A stretch of 64,000 bases of DNA from an uncultured bacterium (GTDB lineage Bacteria; Hydrogenedentota; Hydrogenedentia; Hydrogenedentales; Hydrogenedentaceae), in assembly GCA_938014335.1 (NCBI GenBank), contig CALLRP010000026.1, positions 58,052 through 122,051 of the forward strand. The letters are read 5' to 3'. Position numbers and translations under genes: made by a program. The notes under the pieces are model-generated. The model did no database searches. It was not told the DNA's origin and saw only the letters and a list, made by a program, of their open reading frames with translations. Position 1 is the first letter of the stretch. Each line of letters opens with the position of its first letter. This document shows, piece by piece, positions 63,267 to 64,000 of this stretch.

Positions 63267-64000
63267 AACACGGAGTAAAATTTGATGCGTATAAAGTATT
63301 CTTCAGTTTATCCTCGACATGGAAGGGAAAACCATTACTAAAAATGGGAATAAACATTGCTTCCCGCATATATCTCTGTGCTTCTCTGTGCCCTCTGTGG
63401 TGAAGAAGAAAAAAAAAATTTAACCACAGAGAACACAGAGAAACACGGAGAGAAAAAAGAACACGGAGAGAAATGAGATGCGGAGAAAACTCGTTTCTCT
63501 TAATTTATCCTCAACTCGGCATGCAAATCCGTGTTTTAAAATGGCAATAAACATTTCCTACCGCATATATCTCTGTGCTCCTCTGTGCCCTCTGTGGTGA
63601 GAAAGAAAAAAGAAATTCAACCACAGAGAACACAGAGATACACGGAGAAAAAAAAGAAGACAGAGTAAGGTTTGATGCGAATAAAGTATTCTTTTCTCAG
63701 TGCATCCTCGATCTGGCAGGGAAAACCATTACTAAAAATGGGAATAAACATTGCTTCCCGCATATATCTCTGTGCTTCTCTGTGCCCTCTGTGGTGAGAA
63801 AGAAAAAAAGAAATTTAACCACAGAGAACACAGAGATACACGGAGAGAAAAACAGGGAGAGAAATAAGATGCGGATGAAACTCGTTTCTCTTAATTTATC
63901 CTCAACTCGGCATGTAAATCCGTGATTTAAAATGGAAATAAACATTTCCTACCGCATATATCTCTGTGCTCCTCTGTGCCCTCTGTGGTGAGAAAGAAAA
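63267..64000. repeat. Higher-order tandem repeat array with CCACAGAG palindromes
   Basis: At least four monomers of about 195 bp are arranged in two alternating types (A-B-A-B). The shared element CGCATATATCTCTGTGC begins at 63365, 63562, 63759 and 63953. A-type markers (TTTGATGCG, 63281 and 63671) and B-type markers (TCAACTCGG, 63511 and 63902) recur every 390-391 bp. Each monomer contains an imperfect palindrome, CTCTGTGCCCTCTGTGGT / ACCACAGAGAACACAGAG, around an A-rich loop. Open frames inside (TTENTEIHGE-type peptides) are products of the repeat, not genes. The array continues past the window end. Confidence 0.92.

Noticed and set aside
63575..63945. Open frames of 80-116 codons on both strands within the repeat array
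   Set aside because: Their peptides (TTENTEIHGE and similar) are translations of the CCACAGAG repeat and repeat with it; there is no ribosome site or independent domain.
1..64000. CRISPR arrays, insertion sequences, prophage or integrase genes
   Set aside because: No regularly spaced short repeats with unique spacers, no transposase or integrase motifs and no attachment-site duplication were seen. The terminal repeats are long and lack spacers.

Overview
The window looks like one chromosomal contig of an AT-rich, Gram-negative, uncultured-type bacterium. A Gram-negative envelope is indicated by an outer-membrane efflux lipoprotein, a beta-barrel porin and a type II secretion/type IV pilin-like protein. 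Cohesin/dockerin-like modules, a C-terminal DxNxDWxISLxExLRxIQ repeat that I associate from memory with Candidatus Hydrogenedentes and related environmental phyla, and abundant CCACAGAGAACACAGAG repeats suggest such a lineage. This placement is inference; no rRNA or tRNA gene was found.

Positions 1-13.6 kb (minus strand): a classical translation/transcription operon in its usual order, rimP-nusA-infB-ylxP-(rbfA+nrnA fused)-truB-ribF. It runs on into a MacB-type tripartite efflux set (TolC-like lipoprotein, HlyD adaptor, ABC ATPase, and a permease cut by the window edge). Positions 13.7-20 kb (minus): a housekeeping run ctpA-rph-rdgB-tsaC-rpiB-hslU-pgeF that ends at an intrinsic terminator. 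Positions 20.1-25.6 kb (plus): lon-polX-nth plus a membrane protein; PolX appears to have lost its polymerase aspartates.

Positions 25.6-46 kb: a mixed region. It holds a Rieske protein, a DUF1858 protein, a large secreted GH116-like hydrolase with an inserted lectin-like domain, a YjfB-like small protein, a porin unit with a clear promoter and terminator, a LOG-family protein, a spermidine-synthase-like membrane fusion, a calcium-loop pseudopilin, a GH4 enzyme, an AmaP-like membrane protein with a 9-bp minisatellite in its coding sequence, the amino-acid genes hisF, hisI, trpE and trpG, an alkyl-DHAP-synthase-like flavoprotein and an HD protein.

Positions 46.2-51.2 kb: the most unusual part. 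It is a five-gene plus-strand cluster of two secreted proteins with N-terminal dockerin-like domains, followed by three cohesin-like proteins. One cohesin-like protein also carries a C-terminal EF-hand-like double repeat, and two end in a transmembrane anchor with a basic tail. Together they look like a compact calcium-dependent cohesin-dockerin envelope assembly with no enzyme in the cluster. A nested inverted repeat and a BoxA-like motif lie just upstream.

Positions 51.3-63.1 kb: a dCMP-deaminase-like gene on the plus strand, then a minus-strand carbohydrate-related block (methyltransferase, alpha-glucuronidase-like hydrolase, a DUF4914 P-loop protein, a sodium:solute symporter, a Tat-exported metallophosphoesterase, an RmlD-like reductase and a DegT aminotransferase). 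The window ends at about 63.27-64.0 kb inside a higher-order tandem repeat array.
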